Shown piece by piece: positions 24,466 through 31,875 of a stretch of 36,925 nucleotides of DNA (its first letter is position 1; each line of letters opens with the position of its first letter). Source of the DNA: Methylobacterium sp. J-090 (GTDB taxonomy: Bacteria > Pseudomonadota > Alphaproteobacteria > Rhizobiales > Beijerinckiaceae); assembly GCF_022829345.1 (NCBI RefSeq), contig NZ_JAKSXV010000081.1, positions 1-36,925 of the forward strand. The letters run 5' to 3'. Position numbers and translations under genes: made by a program. The notes beneath the pieces are model-generated. The model made no database searches, was not told the origin of the DNA, and worked only from the letters and a program-made list of their open reading frames with translations.

Positions 24466-25140
24466 TCACCGCGACAGGGGTGATTCGCCGTAGCGGTCGC
24501 ACAGGTCCTGCGGGTCCGAAGCGATGGCGACGCAGCCCGCAGCCCGCAATTCCGCCTCCGTCACGCCGCCGCACAGGACCCCGATGGTCGGAAGGCTCGC
24601 CTTGGCGGCGGCCCGGACGTCGTAGGCGGTGTCGCCGACCACGATGCTCTCCCAGGCGTTCAGCGGGGCGAGCTTGGCCAGCGCCGATGCGAAGATGTCG
24701 GGAAACGGCTTCGAGCGTTCGGCATCGTCCGAGGTCGTGGTCACCGAAACGAGATCGGCGATGCCCAGAAGTTCCTTGTAATGCGCGACCTCGTCGGCCT
24801 TGCCGGACGAGGCCAGCGCGATTGTCTGGCCTGCGGCCCTGATCCGCTCGAACAGGGGGCGCACGCCCGGGAACGGCCGGACCTTTTCAAGGAAGTTCCG
24901 TTTGAACAGGTCGGACCGGTAGGCCTCCATGGCCTTGCCCTCGCGCGCCACCCGGTCCCGATCGACGAAGACCGGGAGCAACTGGTCGCCGCCCTTGCCG
25001 ATCTGGCTTCGGACCTTCGCCTGCTCCGTCTCGATGCCGAAATGCGCGAAGGCCTCGACCCAGGCCTGGGCATGGAGATCGACGCTGTCGAGGAGCGTCC
25101 CGTCGATATCGAAGATCACCGCCTTGACCGCTGACGCCAT
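24466..25140 (-). CDS. HAD-superfamily phosphatase (phosphoglycolate phosphatase-like)
   Basis: The 224-residue protein has motif I FDIDGTLLDS (D11 nucleophile, D13 acid/base), motif II LASSGK, a motif III Lys in RSKPFPDIF and motif IV VVGDTAYDV. The inserted helical cap after motif I puts it in the CbbY/Gph-type subgroup. It likely hydrolyses a small phosphorylated metabolite in the cytoplasm; the substrate is not deducible. The length is standard. It appears to be a single-gene unit, with a 124-base gap before the exported protein gene at 25265. Confidence 0.88.
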   Translation of the reverse strand: MASAVKAVIFDIDGTLLDSVDLHAQAWVEAFAHFGIETEQAKVRSQIGKGGDQLLPVFVDRDRVAREGKAMEAYRSDLFKRNFLEKVRPFPGVRPLFERIRAAGQTIALASSGKADEVAHYKELLGIADLVSVTTTSDDAERSKPFPDIFASALAKLAPLNAWESIVVGDTAYDVRAAAKASLPTIGVLCGGVTEAELRAAGCVAIASDPQDLCDRYGESPLSR

Positions 25141-25264
25141 GTGCCCTGCCCCGTATCGATGGGCGGGGCGCGCGTCCGGAGGGGATGCGCCGGCCGAGCC
25201 GTCGATGCTGCGCGAACGGTCGGCGTGCGCCGACGTTCCGTCTCAACGGAGACGATGTACCGCC

Positions 25265-25552
25265 TCAGCGCGGGAGGATATGCAGGCCGTCATCGGGCAG
25301 GAGGTTGCGGGCGGGGCCTCCGGTCTGCTGGCCGCGGCCCTGCTGATAGTAGGGAAGCTCGGGACGGCGGTCGTTGTCGCTGCCGGAATCGTACTCGTAG
25401 GGGCGGCTCCACGGCGCGCGGCCGCCGACGCCCGCCACGGTCTCGACCTCACCCGGGATGGGGGCGGCGCCGTAGCCGTAGGGCGCGGCCTGCGCGGCGA
25501 CGGGAGCGCCGACGATCGCGAGGGCGGCGAGGGTGGGGAGAAGAGTCTTCAT
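25265..25552 (-). CDS. Small exported protein of unknown function
   Basis: The 95-residue protein starts with a clear signal peptide (MKTLLPTLAALAIVGAPVAAQA), followed by a Tyr/Gly/Pro-rich mature part (YGYGAAPIPGEVETVAG, PYEYDSGSDNDRRPELPYY, a Q/G stretch) and ending NLLPDDGLHILPR. The start has GAGG six bases upstream on the minus strand. There is no cysteine or recognised domain. It is likely a periplasmic or secreted intrinsically disordered protein. Confidence 0.68.
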   Translation of the reverse strand: MKTLLPTLAALAIVGAPVAAQAAPYGYGAAPIPGEVETVAGVGGRAPWSRPYEYDSGSDNDRRPELPYYQQGRGQQTGGPARNLLPDDGLHILPR

Positions 25553-25658
25553 GAGCGACCTCGTGAGACGAGCCGGAGACGAGGCCCCGGACGAATGGGT
25601 GTTCCGCGGCTCAACGTCACGCTTGATCGGCGTGTTCCCGTGCGGGCCATCGAAACAG

Positions 25659-25693
25659 CGAAGCCCGCCGTCCTGTTCGGGCGGCGGGCTTCG
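25659..25693 (-). terminator. Strong hairpin terminator after the DUF2934 gene
   Basis: CGAAGCCCGCCG (25659-25670) pairs perfectly over 12 bp with CGGCGGGCTTCG (25682-25693), with an 11-base loop. On the minus strand the stem is followed by CTGTTTCGAT, modestly T-rich. It lies 30 bases past the stop at 25723. Confidence 0.6.
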
Positions 25694-25722
25694 CGGATGT
25701 TGGAAACGGGTGCGGGGCGCCG

Positions 25723-26163
25723 TCAGTGCATGACCACTCCGGCCTCGAATGCCTTGGAGCGGGACGCCGCCGTCCTGGCGGAGGGGGCCTTGGCAGTGGT
25801 GGCCTTGGTCGGAGCGGCTTTGGTGGAGGCCGACTTGGTCGTCGCGACTTTGGCGGTCGCTGCCTTCGTGGCGGTGGCTTTGGTGGGCTTGGCAGCCGCG
25901 GCCTTGGTAGGCTTCGCCGCCTCAGCCGTCTCGGCGACCGCCTTGGCGGCGGCGCTGCGGGCACCGGCCTTGGGCTTCAGGGCGCGGGCGGGGCTCGGCG
26001 CTAGGCTGATTTCGGCGACCACCGGACGGACCTGGACGGGCGCGTCGGCGGCGAGTTCGCGCTCGGCCCGCAGCCAATGCTCGGTGGCGTGGCCGAACAC
26101 CCGGCCCTCGCCCTCCCAGATGAAGTAGGCGCGCTCGCGCACCTGTTGCTCGAAAGGATGCAT
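25723..26163 (-). CDS. DUF2934 protein with histone-H1-like Ala/Lys/Thr tail
   Basis: This is a 146-residue protein when started at the ATG at 26163. Residues 1-40 match DUF2934 (HPFEQQVRERAYFIWEGEGRV, then HATEHWLRAERE). From about residue 60 it becomes a low-complexity tail of K, A, T and P repeats (AAKPTKAAAAKPTKATATK) like bacterial histone H1 and eukaryotic H1 tails. Such tails bind DNA non-specifically in other proteins; here DNA binding is an inference. The frame is open another 324 bases upstream, but that part is a shadow with poor composition. A terminator follows. Confidence 0.78.
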   Translation of the reverse strand: MHPFEQQVRERAYFIWEGEGRVFGHATEHWLRAERELAADAPVQVRPVVAEISLAPSPARALKPKAGARSAAAKAVAETAEAAKPTKAAAAKPTKATATKAATAKVATTKSASTKAAPTKATTAKAPSARTAASRSKAFEAGVVMH

Positions 26164-26237
26164 CGCGGTCTCCCCGTGGATTCGAGGCCGACGATGAAAG
26201 CGGAGGGTTAACGTCGGGTTAACCCTCCCCGGAGGCC

Positions 26238-26498
26238 TCAGCCCTTCGCGAGGCGCCGCGCGTTGGCCCGTACCTTCCGGCGATACCCGGCCACGATCTT
26301 GGCGGTGGAGCCGCCCGTGGCCAGGAGCAGGGCCGCCTCGTTGGCGGCCATGATCTTCTCGCTCACCATGCGGTGCGCCTCGGCCTGGGCGCCGCTCCCG
26401 CCCGCGGCGATCTTGGCCAGCCGCAGGCCGATCACCTGCTGGGATTCCATCGCCAGCAGAGTCGCGTCGAGACCGAGCTTCCACCACGCACCGTACAT
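26238..26498 (-). CDS. Small helical, phasin-like hypothetical protein
   Basis: The 86-residue protein starts MYGAWWKLGLDATLLAMESQ and continues as amphipathic helices (VIGLRLAKIAAGG, AQAEAHRMVSEKIMAANEAALLLATG) with a basic tail YRRKVRANARRLAKG. The pattern of LExxxVIxxRLxxxA, ExxxMVxEK and a final KV resembles short phasin-like proteins in rhizobia that bind polyhydroxybutyrate granules, but this is a composition and pattern argument only. GGAGA lies eight bases upstream on the minus strand. It is tandem with the gene at 26530. Confidence 0.65.
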   Translation of the reverse strand: MYGAWWKLGLDATLLAMESQQVIGLRLAKIAAGGSGAQAEAHRMVSEKIMAANEAALLLATGGSTAKIVAGYRRKVRANARRLAKG

Positions 26499-26529
26499 GT
26501 CGTCTTCTCCGCGTGCGGTTGCCCCGCCC

Positions 26530-26934
26530 TCAATCGAACGAGCGGCCCTTCGCGGCGGACCCGCCCAGGCTGATCTTCTTGGCCGGGGTGCCGGCGAGGC
26601 TGATCTTGCGGGCCGGGGCGGGCGCGGCCTCCGTCGGGACGACGGGGCGGGCCGGCTTCATGCGCGACTGGCCGTAGACCACCGAGCCGATCTCGCCGGC
26701 GACGCGCACGAGGTCGTCGCGTTCGCACGCCCGGGCCACGGTCAGGCCGAGCTGGTGCATGTGGCTCTTGCCGTAGAGGTAGACCGCGAGCTTCGAGCGG
26801 GTCGGCTCGGCGATGGTGGCCAGGAGCTCGGGCAGGTCGTCGGCATCGGCCCGGTAGACTTCGCCGAGGAGGTCGAGGGAGACCGGGCAGGCCGGATCGG
26901 CGACGGGACCGCTGGTCGGGTGGGACTGGGTCAT
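26530..26934 (-). CDS. Unknown cytoplasmic protein with repeated basic C-terminal motif
   Basis: The 134-residue protein has a globular helical part (about 18-95; LDLLGEVYRADADDLPELL, LAVYLYGKSHMHQLGLTVA), then a low-complexity tail with two or three copies of a short motif (ARKISLAG, AKKISLGG, and a shortened AKGRS). No signal peptide or membrane segment is visible. Its ATG overlaps the stop of the exported protein encoded just upstream (ATGA, 26931-26934). The function is unknown; the repeated K-I-S-L motif could be a peptide-binding or nucleic-acid-binding tail. Confidence 0.66.
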   Translation of the reverse strand: MTQSHPTSGPVADPACPVSLDLLGEVYRADADDLPELLATIAEPTRSKLAVYLYGKSHMHQLGLTVARACERDDLVRVAGEIGSVVYGQSRMKPARPVVPTEAAPAPARKISLAGTPAKKISLGGSAAKGRSFD

Positions 26935-27302
26935 GGGGCACCTGTCTGTGCGAAGGGGAAAAGGGTCGCCGGAGCCGCCTCGATGGCGGCCGGGGGCGGT
27001 CGTTCGGCATGGGGCCGGATCGGAGCCAGGCAGCCGGTGCAGACCGACGCGATGGCGATACGGGCACGCCGATCGGCGCGGGCCCAGACCGCCTCGTTGC
27101 GGGCGCGGGCCTGACGGACCTCGTCGTCCGTCATCGGTCCCGATCCGGCGCCGAGGTCGCGCGGCGTCTCACCGGGTGGCCTGATGCGCAGGAGCAGTGG
27201 TTCCTGTGTCTGTTCCTGTGCCCTTACCTGCGGGATAACAGCCGCGAGGCCCATCGCGCCAGAGGCCAGGGCTGCGAAGCGGACGAGGATCGAACGGCGC
27301 AT
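26931..27302 (-). CDS. Exported protein of unknown function
   Basis: The 123-residue protein has a signal peptide (MRRSILVRFAALASGAMGLA, likely cut after VRAQ). The mature region includes PPGETPRDLGAGSGPMTDDE, a helix VRQARARNEAVWARADRRARI, then VCTGCLAPIRP, a CxxC pair that could bind metal or form a disulfide. The C-terminus is proline/alanine-rich. It is coupled to the following gene at 26930-26934. No family is recognised. The 138 bases upstream should contain the promoter of this pair. Confidence 0.6.
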   Translation of the reverse strand: MRRSILVRFAALASGAMGLAAVIPQVRAQEQTQEPLLLRIRPPGETPRDLGAGSGPMTDDEVRQARARNEAVWARADRRARIAIASVCTGCLAPIRPHAERPPPAAIEAAPATLFPFAQTGAP

Positions 27303-27440
27303 CGGCTCCCCGGTCGGCTGCGGTGCAGGCGGACAATCGCCGCCGCATGGTTAAGAAGGGCTTACCGCCATAAGTTGAGCGTTGACGCAGCGGCAACCCG
27401 CCCAATCGACTGCACTGCAGCATGACCGTATTCCCGAGCC

Positions 27441-27518
27441 ATGGACACCACAATCTGGCTCTGGATGGCCGCGGCCGTCACCTATTCCGGCTACATGGTC
27501 TTCGCGATGCGTTCGTGA
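27441..27518 (+). CDS. Possible 25-residue membrane microprotein
   Basis: An ATG at 27441 opens a 25-residue frame that is one hydrophobic helix (IWLWMAAAVTYSGYMVFAMR) and ends with TGA at 27516-27518. The composition, rich in W, Y, M and F, is unusual for random GC-rich DNA. It stands in an otherwise gene-free gap between divergent units. There is no strong ribosome-binding site (CCGAG only), so the call is tentative. Confidence 0.4.
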   Translation: MDTTIWLWMAAAVTYSGYMVFAMRS

Positions 27519-27536
27519 GGGGATCATGGTTGCGCG

Positions 27537-27983
27537 TCAGGTCCGGTCGTCCTTGTCGATGACTGCGCAGGCCGTGACCAGACCGTTGCCGGAGTTCGAC
27601 ACCGAGCAGGTGACCAGCGCCTTGCCCGCATCGACCTTGCTGTGGCGCTTGGTCTCGGCGCTCGCCCACGCCGTTCGCCCGGCCTCCGCGATGGTTTCGG
27701 CGGCGATGCCGTTGATGGCCTCCCCGGCGCGCCCGAACAGCGAGAAATAGCCGGCCGGCAGGGTCGGACCCTTGAACTGGGTGCCCACGGCCGAGAGATC
27801 GCCGCAGGCCAGGGTCAGGCCGACATCCTCGGCGCCCTTGAATTCGGCGAAATCGACGGTGCGCCGGACCAGAGTCGCCCCCGTCGCCGCCATCACGCGG
27901 TCGATGAGGTCGCCGCATCGGTCCGCCCGGGCCGGCGTCGCAAGGGCGAGGGAGAGACCGAGGATCGTCAACGGAATGCGCAT
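27537..27983 (-). CDS. Exported protein of unknown function
   Basis: The 148-residue protein has a signal peptide (MRIPLTILGLSLALATPARA) followed by DRCGDLIDRVMAATGATLV and FKGPTLPAGYFSLFGRAGEA; cysteines at CGDL, LACGDL, VTCSVS and ACAVI could form two disulfides. I recognise no catalytic motif. It is a monocistronic minus-strand gene, separated by 57 bases from the rRNA/tRNA methyltransferase gene. Likely periplasmic. Confidence 0.68.
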   Translation of the reverse strand: MRIPLTILGLSLALATPARADRCGDLIDRVMAATGATLVRRTVDFAEFKGAEDVGLTLACGDLSAVGTQFKGPTLPAGYFSLFGRAGEAINGIAAETIAEAGRTAWASAETKRHSKVDAGKALVTCSVSNSGNGLVTACAVIDKDDRT

Positions 27984-28040
27984 GAGGCGCCAACTAGGGG
28001 AGGCCCCGCCCTTGTCGAGCGAAAATCCCGTCGCGCGGGA

Positions 28041-29303
28041 TCATGCCAGGGAGGCGCGGCGCTTGCGCACGACGGTCCGGCGAAACACCCCCACCACCTC
28101 GACGTGGCTCGAGTACTTGAACTGGTCCACGGGGGTGATCCGCTCCAGACGGTAGCCGCCCGCCACCAGGGCGGCGGCGTCGCGCGCGAAGGTGCCGGTA
28201 TCGCAGGCGACACCCACGACCAGGGGGACCTTGCTCTCGGCGATGCGCGCCGCCTGCGCCTGCGCACCGGCGCGGGGCGGATCGAATACAACGGCGTCGT
28301 AGGCGTCGAGCTCGATCGGCAGGAGCGGGCGCCGGAAAAGGTCCCGCCGCTCCGTGGTCACCCGGCGCAGGGACGGGGTGGCACGCACGGCCCGGTCGAG
28401 GCTCGCCAGCGCCGCCGCGTCGCCCTCGACGGCGTGGACGTCGCAGCGTTGGGCGAGCGCGAGGCTGAACGGGCCGCTGCCGGCGAAGAGATCGACGACG
28501 CGCTTCGTCTTCTTGTCGAGGGCGGCGAGCACCAGGGCCGTCAGGGCCGCCTCGCCGGCCTGCGTCGCCTGGAGGAAGCCGCCCGGCGGGGGGCTAAGGC
28601 GGATGCCGCCGGCTTCGATGACCGGCGCGCAGCGCTCGACCAGGATCTCGCCGTGGAGCGAGAGGCGGGCGAGGTCGAGTTCGTCGGCGAGGCGCACGAG
28701 GACGGCGCGGACGCCCTCGGCCACCGGACCGTGGCCGCGGATATCCACGTCGAGCCCGGCATCTGTGGCGGTGAAAGCGACGTCGAGGGGTTTGCGTCCA
28801 TGGCCGAGGGGGGCGCTGAGCGCCGTCGCGATGGCGGGTGCCGGGTGGAGGGCCGGCACGGTGATCGGGCAATGGTCGATGGCGACGAGGTCGTGGCTGC
28901 GCGCCGCCATCAGGCCGGCCCGGGCCCCCGCCTCCCCGGCGCGGACATGCAGGGTCAGGCGGCGGCGTCCCTCGCCATGGGCGTCCCGGAGGGCCTCGGG
29001 CGCGGTGTCGAGTGCGGATTGCGACAGGGCCTGAGCGAGGAGCGTTCGCTTCCAGGCGGCGTAGGGCTCGGGCGCCCAATGCTGGACGGCGCAGCCGCCG
29101 CAGGTGCCGAAATACGGGCAGAACGGATCGATCCGCTCCGGCGAGGCGGTCTCCACGGAAAGAATCTGCCCGCGCACGCCCTCGCGCCGGATGGCGACGC
29201 GCTCGCCGGGCAGGGCATAGGCCACGGCCGTGCCGTCCGTGGCCATGCCGTCACCCCGCGCGCCGAGCTTGGCGATGGTGACGACGTCGGGGGAATCGAT
29301 CAT
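28041..29303 (-). CDS. TrmA/RumA-family m5U RNA methyltransferase
   Basis: The 420-residue protein has a TRAM-like N-terminal part (1-50), then an iron-sulfur site CPYFGTCGGC (C62, C68, C71) plus C145 in DHCPI. The SAM-binding motif is VVDLFAGSGPFSLALA. Motif FDPPRAGA precedes the nucleophile Cys367 in VACDTGTFARD, and E402 is the likely general base. This set fits bacterial RumA/RlmD or RlmCD enzymes that make 5-methyluridine in 23S rRNA; alpha-proteobacterial homologues are often annotated only as class I RNA methyltransferases. It overlaps the upstream tlyA stop by four bases, so the two RNA methyltransferases are coupled. Confidence 0.92.
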   Translation of the reverse strand: MIDSPDVVTIAKLGARGDGMATDGTAVAYALPGERVAIRREGVRGQILSVETASPERIDPFCPYFGTCGGCAVQHWAPEPYAAWKRTLLAQALSQSALDTAPEALRDAHGEGRRRLTLHVRAGEAGARAGLMAARSHDLVAIDHCPITVPALHPAPAIATALSAPLGHGRKPLDVAFTATDAGLDVDIRGHGPVAEGVRAVLVRLADELDLARLSLHGEILVERCAPVIEAGGIRLSPPPGGFLQATQAGEAALTALVLAALDKKTKRVVDLFAGSGPFSLALAQRCDVHAVEGDAAALASLDRAVRATPSLRRVTTERRDLFRRPLLPIELDAYDAVVFDPPRAGAQAQAARIAESKVPLVVGVACDTGTFARDAAALVAGGYRLERITPVDQFKYSSHVEVVGVFRRTVVRKRRASLA

Positions 29304-30046
29304 GGACTTGCTTTCCGGCGTGCCCCGATGAGGAACTCGCGATTGCCGTCGCCGCCGGTGACGGGGGACGGGATCAGGCCGAGGATCGTGAAGCCCGCGC
29401 CTGCGATGAAATCGTGTATCTCCGTGCAGACCGCGTCGTGAACGGCCGCGTCGCGGACGATGCCGCCGCGTCCGATCCGGTCGCGGCCCGCCTCGAATTG
29501 CGGTTTGACCAGGGCGGTCAGGGCCGCGCCCTCCCCCATCAGGGCCGCGACGGCCGGCACCACGAGGCGGAGCGAGATGAAACTCACGTCGATGGCCACC
29601 AGCATCGGCGCCACCGGGATCGTCGCCGCGTCGAGACCGCGGGCGTCGTGCCCCTCGAGGCTCGTCACCCGGGGATGGGTTCGCAGGGACGCGTGCAGCT
29701 GATCGCGCCCGACATCGACGGCGTAGACATGGGCGGCCCCGCGTCCGAGGAGCGCGTCGGTGAACCCGCCGGTGGAGGCCCCGACATCGAGGCAGGTCAG
29801 CCCTGCCGGAACGAACCCGAAGGCGTCGAGGGCGGCGACGAGCTTGAGGCCGCCGCGCGAGACGAAGGGATGGGGTGCCTCAGCCTCGATCCGTGCATCC
29901 GGTGCGACGAGGTCGGAGGCGCGCGCGACCACGCGCCCGTCGGCCCGCACGAGGCCTGCCGCAATCGCGCCCTGCGCCCGCGCGCGGCTCTCGAAATGGC
30001 CGCGCTCGACCAGGAGGCGATCGGCCCTGATCCGGTCCCGCGTCAT
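29300..30046 (-). CDS. tlyA: TlyA-family 2'-O-methyltransferase (rRNA)
   Basis: This is a 248-residue protein when started at the ATG at 30046 (a TTG 12 bases earlier is in frame). An N-terminal S4 RNA-binding domain (RADRLLVERGHFESRARAQ, LVRADG) is followed by an FtsJ/RrmJ-like fold with SAM motif CLDVGASTGGFTDALL and catalytic Lys in ALVKPQFEAGR, then GNREFLI near the end. TlyA methylates 16S C1409 and/or 23S C1920 (2'-O) and affects capreomycin sensitivity in mycobacteria; in proteobacteria the 23S activity is expected. Its stop overlaps the next gene's start (ATGA, 29300-29303). The 240 bases upstream hold promoters for both this gene and CYTH-CHAD. Confidence 0.93.
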   Translation of the reverse strand: MTRDRIRADRLLVERGHFESRARAQGAIAAGLVRADGRVVARASDLVAPDARIEAEAPHPFVSRGGLKLVAALDAFGFVPAGLTCLDVGASTGGFTDALLGRGAAHVYAVDVGRDQLHASLRTHPRVTSLEGHDARGLDAATIPVAPMLVAIDVSFISLRLVVPAVAALMGEGAALTALVKPQFEAGRDRIGRGGIVRDAAVHDAVCTEIHDFIAGAGFTILGLIPSPVTGGDGNREFLIGARRKASP

Positions 30047-30286
30047 TCCCAAACTCAAAACTTCCGCGTCAATGGCCCGCGCGCCGGCATGGAGGCCCCT
30101 CCGCTACACCACAAAGTGGCATCCGCGAACGAAAATCATGCACGCCCGGGTCGCCCCGCACTCCCCACCTGTCGCATAATGGGGGGCCCGAACGCGACCG
30201 CCCATGGGGAACGGACGCGGGACCACGGTCTTGAGGTCGCACCCCGCGGCCCTCCCCCGAGCCCGGCCGCCACAACAGGACTGACC

Positions 30287-31840
30287 ATGACAACGCCGCG
30301 CGAGATCGAGCTGAAGCTGGAATGTGGGGTCGCGGACCTCGCCGCCCTCGCGAACCACCCCCTGCTTCGGGCGGACGGGACGCCGGAGGCCGTCGTCCTC
30401 ACCTCGACCTACTTCGACACGGCCAAGGGCGATCTGCGCAAGGGCGGCCTGACCCTGCGGGTGCGCCGGGAGGGCGATCGCCGCATCCAGACGGTGAAGG
30501 CGGCCGCCACCGGCGCGGGCCTGTTCGACCGGGCGGAGTGGGAGACCGATATCGCGGGGGAAACTCCCGACCTCGCGGTTCTGGCGGAGACGCCGGTGCC
30601 GGCCCTCCTGGCGGACGCGTCCAAGGCCGATCTCGTGCCCGCCTTCACCACGGTGGTCGATCGCACGACCCGCCTCGTCGTCCACGGCGCCTCTCTCATT
30701 TCCGCGACCCTCGATCAGGGACGCATCGAGACGCCGGAGGGCGACGTACCCCTCTGCGAAGTCGAACTCGAACTCGAAGAGGGCAGTCCCGCCGACCTGT
30801 TCGGCCTCGCCCAGGTGCTGGCCCAGACCGTGCCCCTGCGTCTCGGTGCCCTGAGCAAGAGCGCCCGGGGCTGGAGCCTCGTCGACGGCACCTTGCGCAA
30901 GGCGAGCAAGGCGGGCGCCGTGCGCCTCGATCCGGATGCGACGGCCGGCGACGCGTTCCGGGCCGTCGCCCAGGCCTGCCTGCATCACCTGTGCCTCAAT
31001 GAGGACGTGTTCCTGCAAGGGCGCCACCCGGAGGGCCTTCACCAGATCCGCGTCGCGCTGCGGCGCCTGCGCTCGGCCCTGACCCTGTTCAAGCCGATCC
31101 TGACGACCGATCCCACCGCCGCGCAGTTGCGCGACGAAATCAAGCGGGTCACCGAGCCGTTCGGCCGGGCGCGCAACCTCGACGTCTTCCTCGAGACCAC
31201 CCTGCCGGCGGAACTCGAGAAACGGCCGGATGAGGCCGGTCTCCTCGACCTGCGCACGCGCCTGGAGGCCGAGCGCGACCGGGCGCACGATGCCGTCATC
31301 GCGACCCTGGAATCACCGGCCTGGCGCAGCCTGATCCTCGATGTCGCCGCCTGGATCGAGATGGGGGCTTGGCGCACGGGCGGGGATGCGCAGGGCGATG
31401 TGCCTGCCCGCGATGCCCCGGCGGAGGATTTCGCCGCCGATATCCTCGATCGCATCCGCCGCCGCATCCGCAAGCGCGGCCGCCACCTCGAACGCCTCGA
31501 TGCCGAAGCCCGCCACCGCGTGCGCATCGAGGGCAAGAAGCTACGCTACGGAGCAGAGTTCTTCGCCAGCCTCTACACCGACAAGAAACCGCACCGGCGT
31601 CACAAGGCCTTCGTTCAGGCCGTATCCGAACTCCAGGACCACCTCGGCGCCCTGAACGACATGGCCACCGCCCACGAGGTTCTGGCGAGCCTGGCTACGG
31701 AGAGCAGCACGATCCCGGCTCCGACCCTGTTCGCCGCCGGCCTCACGGCGGGCGACAACGAGGCCGAGACCAAGGCTCTGCTCGGCAAGGCGGCCGACGC
31801 CCATGCCGACCTCGTCGATCTGAAGCCGTTCTGGCGCTGA
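30287..31840 (+). CDS. CYTH-CHAD domain protein (inorganic triphosphatase-like)
   Basis: The 517-residue protein starts at the ATG at 30287 with AGGA six bases upstream. The N-terminal CYTH domain opens with EIELKLE (ExExK: E6, E8, K10) and continues with strands such as LTLRVRREGD, FDRAEWE and PLCEVELELEEG. The C-terminal half is a CHAD domain (about 220-510) with GLHQIRVALRRLRSALTLF and HRVRIEGKKLRYGAEFF, whose conserved His, Arg and Lys bind polyphosphate. Proteins with both domains hydrolyse inorganic tripolyphosphate (YgiF) and can target polyphosphate granules. A longer upstream frame exists only as an antisense shadow of tlyA. Confidence 0.94.
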   Translation: MTTPREIELKLECGVADLAALANHPLLRADGTPEAVVLTSTYFDTAKGDLRKGGLTLRVRREGDRRIQTVKAAATGAGLFDRAEWETDIAGETPDLAVLAETPVPALLADASKADLVPAFTTVVDRTTRLVVHGASLISATLDQGRIETPEGDVPLCEVELELEEGSPADLFGLAQVLAQTVPLRLGALSKSARGWSLVDGTLRKASKAGAVRLDPDATAGDAFRAVAQACLHHLCLNEDVFLQGRHPEGLHQIRVALRRLRSALTLFKPILTTDPTAAQLRDEIKRVTEPFGRARNLDVFLETTLPAELEKRPDEAGLLDLRTRLEAERDRAHDAVIATLESPAWRSLILDVAAWIEMGAWRTGGDAQGDVPARDAPAEDFAADILDRIRRRIRKRGRHLERLDAEARHRVRIEGKKLRYGAEFFASLYTDKKPHRRHKAFVQAVSELQDHLGALNDMATAHEVLASLATESSTIPAPTLFAAGLTAGDNEAETKALLGKAADAHADLVDLKPFWR

Positions 31841-31848
31841 TGCGGTCG

Positions 31849-31875
31849 CGCCCTCAGCGCCCGACGCTGAGGGCG
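31849..31875. terminator. Convergent 3' hairpin between CYTH-CHAD and rlmB
   Basis: CGCCCTCAGCG (31849-31859) pairs over 11 bp with CGCTGAGGGCG (31865-31875), with a 5-base loop. It spans the stop codon of rlmB. It has no T-run on either side, so it may act as a transcript end stabiliser or a Rho-assisted stop rather than a full intrinsic terminator. Confidence 0.55.

Noticed and set aside
25805..26000. CRISPR-like or satellite repeat suggested by the repetitive DNA
   Set aside because: The repetition follows codons of the K/A/T-rich protein tail and has no constant spacer or palindromic repeat unit.
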